Under the pieces are notes generated by a model. That model saw only the letters and a program-made list of their open reading frames with translations. It was not told the origin of the DNA and did not search any database. From Mongoliimonas terrestris (lineage in GTDB: Bacteria; Pseudomonadota; Alphaproteobacteria; Rhizobiales; Pleomorphomonadaceae): a stretch of DNA of 64,000 nt. Below, in pieces: positions 62,612-64,000 of this stretch. Numbering within the stretch: position 1 is the stretch's first letter; every line of letters starts with the position of its first letter. The stretch spans positions 124,001 to 188,000 of the forward strand of contig NZ_MSIG01000007.1 of assembly GCF_001927285.1 (NCBI RefSeq), read 5' to 3'. Position numbers and translations under genes: made by a program.

Positions 62612-63121
62612 GTGAGTACCGCAACCACCGAACGGTTCAATCGCCGAACCGATCCGGAGATCCCCGGCCTCGACCGGATCGACCGGAAAATCTTGTCCGC
62701 CCTCCAGTTGGACGGGCGAATCACCAACCTGGAACTCGCCGACAAGGTCGGCCTGTCCCCCACCGCGACCGCCGAACGGGTCAAGCGGCTGACCCGCGAC
62801 GGTTACATCCAAGGCTATACCGCCCGTCTCGATCCAGTAAAACTGCAGCGCGGACTGCTGGTCTTCGTCGAGATCAAGCTCGATCGCATGAATCCGGAGG
62901 TCTTCTCCCAGTTCAACGCGGCCGTCAGCCGGGCGCCTGAGGTCCTGGAGTGTCATCTGATCGCTGGCGGCTTCGATTATCTGGTGAAGGCGCGTGTCAG
63001 AGACATGGAGGCCTATCGGGCTTTTCTGTCCGATGTCCTGATGGCGCTACCGGGCGTGCGCGAAACCCACACCTATCCGGTGATGGAAGAGGTCAAGCAT
63101 TCCACGGCGCTGCCGCTTTGA
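62612..63121 (+). CDS. Lrp/AsnC family transcriptional regulator
   Basis: A 169-residue regulator. The N-terminal helix-turn-helix is IDRKILSALQLDGRITNLELADKVGLSPTATAERVKRL. The C-terminal RAM ligand domain follows: GLLVFVEIKLDRMNPEVFSQFNAAVSRAPEVLECHLIAGGFDYLVKARVRDMEAYRAFL. The GTG at 62612 has GGAGGAGGG about 11 bases upstream. Such proteins sense amino acids. Its target is not evident, since no divergent amino-acid gene is adjacent. Confidence 0.93.
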   Translation: MSTATTERFNRRTDPEIPGLDRIDRKILSALQLDGRITNLELADKVGLSPTATAERVKRLTRDGYIQGYTARLDPVKLQRGLLVFVEIKLDRMNPEVFSQFNAAVSRAPEVLECHLIAGGFDYLVKARVRDMEAYRAFLSDVLMALPGVRETHTYPVMEEVKHSTALPL

Positions 63122-63373
63122 ACGGCCGCCCGGGCGCGCCGCGAAGCCGCCCGGAAAGCGACCAGTAAGGCGTTCCATCGATTCGCTTTTTCCCGCTCCG
63201 GCCGCCGGTTTCCCTGCCGGATCAGAGCCGACCGGCCCGCACCGACAAAAGCCGATGGACCACCGCCCGCAGCCGGGCGATCCAGCCGGCCCTGGCCGGC
63301 TGGACGGAGGAGCGGATTGCCGCCGAAAGGGCGCGCGCCTCAGGACCCTGACGGCGCCGACGCGCTTCTCCCA

Positions 63374-63964
63374 TCAGACGGCGCCGGTGGCGAAGGCGAG
63401 GCCGGCGGCCGAGAGGGCGACCCCGCCCACACGCCAGACCATCGTCTTTTCAAGCACTTGCCGCCCCGCCAGGACGCCGGCCGTATGCAGTCCGGCGGTC
63501 GTCAGAAGGAAGCCGGCGGCGTAGGCGAGGCCCGAGCCGCTCTCCGGCACCTCGGTGCCGTGGGCGAACCCATGCAGGAAGCCGAACAGGCCGGCGAGCG
63601 CCACAAGGCGCGCGCCCGCCGTCCCGACGCCCGAGACGGACACCGCCAGAAGCACACCGAGAATCACCAGCGATCCGGCAATGCCCTGTTCGGCAAACGG
63701 AATCGCCACGCCGCCCATGGCCAGCAGCGCGCCGAGACCCATGCCGCCGAGAAAACCGGCCGGCACGCGCAGCTGGAAGGCGCCGCCGGCGCGGGCCGAC
63801 ACCAGGCCGATCGCCACCATGGCGAGCAGGTGGTCGACGCCGAGAATCGGATGGGAAAGCCCGGCTTCAAAGCCGTGCACATGGTCGCCGCCGGTGTGGG
63901 CGAGCGCGACCGTCGGCACGACGGCAAGAAGGGCGGCAAGGGTGGGCGAGGCGAGACGATTCAT
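63374..63964 (-). CDS. HupE/UreJ family membrane protein (probable nickel permease)
   Basis: A 196-residue protein with a signal-like first helix, then HTGGDHVHGFEAGLSHPILGVDHLLAMVAIGLVSA. The histidine-rich H(x)4DH block is the family's metal-binding signature. Five further helices follow, with FGFLHGFAHGTEVP in the middle. HupE/UreJ proteins bring nickel for hydrogenase or urease. The partner enzyme would lie outside the window. Confidence 0.9.
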   Translation of the reverse strand: MNRLASPTLAALLAVVPTVALAHTGGDHVHGFEAGLSHPILGVDHLLAMVAIGLVSARAGGAFQLRVPAGFLGGMGLGALLAMGGVAIPFAEQGIAGSLVILGVLLAVSVSGVGTAGARLVALAGLFGFLHGFAHGTEVPESGSGLAYAAGFLLTTAGLHTAGVLAGRQVLEKTMVWRVGGVALSAAGLAFATGAV

Positions 63965-64000
63965 GTGCAGTTCCTTGGTGTTACGTCGTCCGGACGGCGG

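Noticed and set aside
63277..63352. Short frame reading GWTEERIAAERARA that recalls the start of GcrA
   Set aside because: The rest of the GcrA motif is missing and a stop follows at once.

Overview
The window is very GC-rich with dense, mostly co-directional genes. The gene content points to an alphaproteobacterium of the Hyphomicrobiales (Rhizobiales) type: a phaA-phaB-phaR polyhydroxybutyrate locus, a CpaA-F/TadBC pilus operon, a TRAP transporter, rpmF beside mtgA, and a tRNA-Leu used as an integration site. A genus cannot be named from the sequence alone.

Layout. (1) 1-14269, plus strand: a long nucleoside import and breakdown cluster. A BMP-family nucleoside ABC transporter (binding protein tail, ATPase, two permeases) leads into cytidine deaminase, purine nucleoside phosphorylase, deoC, deoA, deoB and adenosine deaminase. 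These are followed by a GTP cyclohydrolase II-like protein of the URC1 type, a URC4/urg3 (DUF1688) protein, uracil phosphoribosyltransferase and ribokinase. Nucleosides enter, lose their amino groups and are split by phosphorolysis. The deoxyribose goes to glycolysis through DeoB and DeoC, and the uracil can enter the URC (uracil catabolism) route. (2) 14325-15977: an unusual membrane sensor. (3) 16141-27226: a Tad (Flp) pilus locus, with TadE-like minor pilins and a small CpaC N-domain protein on the minus strand, divergent from flp, cpaABCDEF, tadB and tadC. (4) 27303-33663: an M20 amidohydrolase, a CAP-domain lipoprotein, an acyl-CoA synthetase, and a GNAT protein with a hybrid histidine kinase.

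(5) 33898-44772: an integrated element in tRNA-Leu(CAA), bounded by a 17-bp direct repeat of the tRNA 3' end. It is visibly less GC-rich than its surroundings. It carries a tyrosine integrase, a putative HEPN/AbiJ-like defence protein, small exported proteins (one frameshifted), a serine recombinase, an AlpA-like regulator, a putative HUH replication protein, a nested small gene, a possible nuclease, a terminase-small-subunit-like protein and a phage-virion-like protein. No capsid, portal, large terminase or tail genes are seen, so it looks like a phage satellite or similar island.

(6) 44858-48838: a large autotransporter immediately beyond attR. (7) 49069-52217: a TRAP dicarboxylate/keto-acid-type transporter (dctPQM). 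(8) 52620-54803: two short-chain dehydrogenases. (9) 55005-58044: phaB, phaA and phaR. (10) 58155-59695: a pair of 118-bp inverted intergenic repeats around a degenerate GGDEF protein and a small hypothetical gene. (11) 59771-63964: a membrane protein, rpmF, mtgA, a possible small RNA with a strong terminator, an Lrp/AsnC regulator and a HupE/UreJ protein.

The most interesting items are the tRNA-Leu island, the nucleoside-URC supercluster, and the 118-bp repeats whose stems show paired substitutions.
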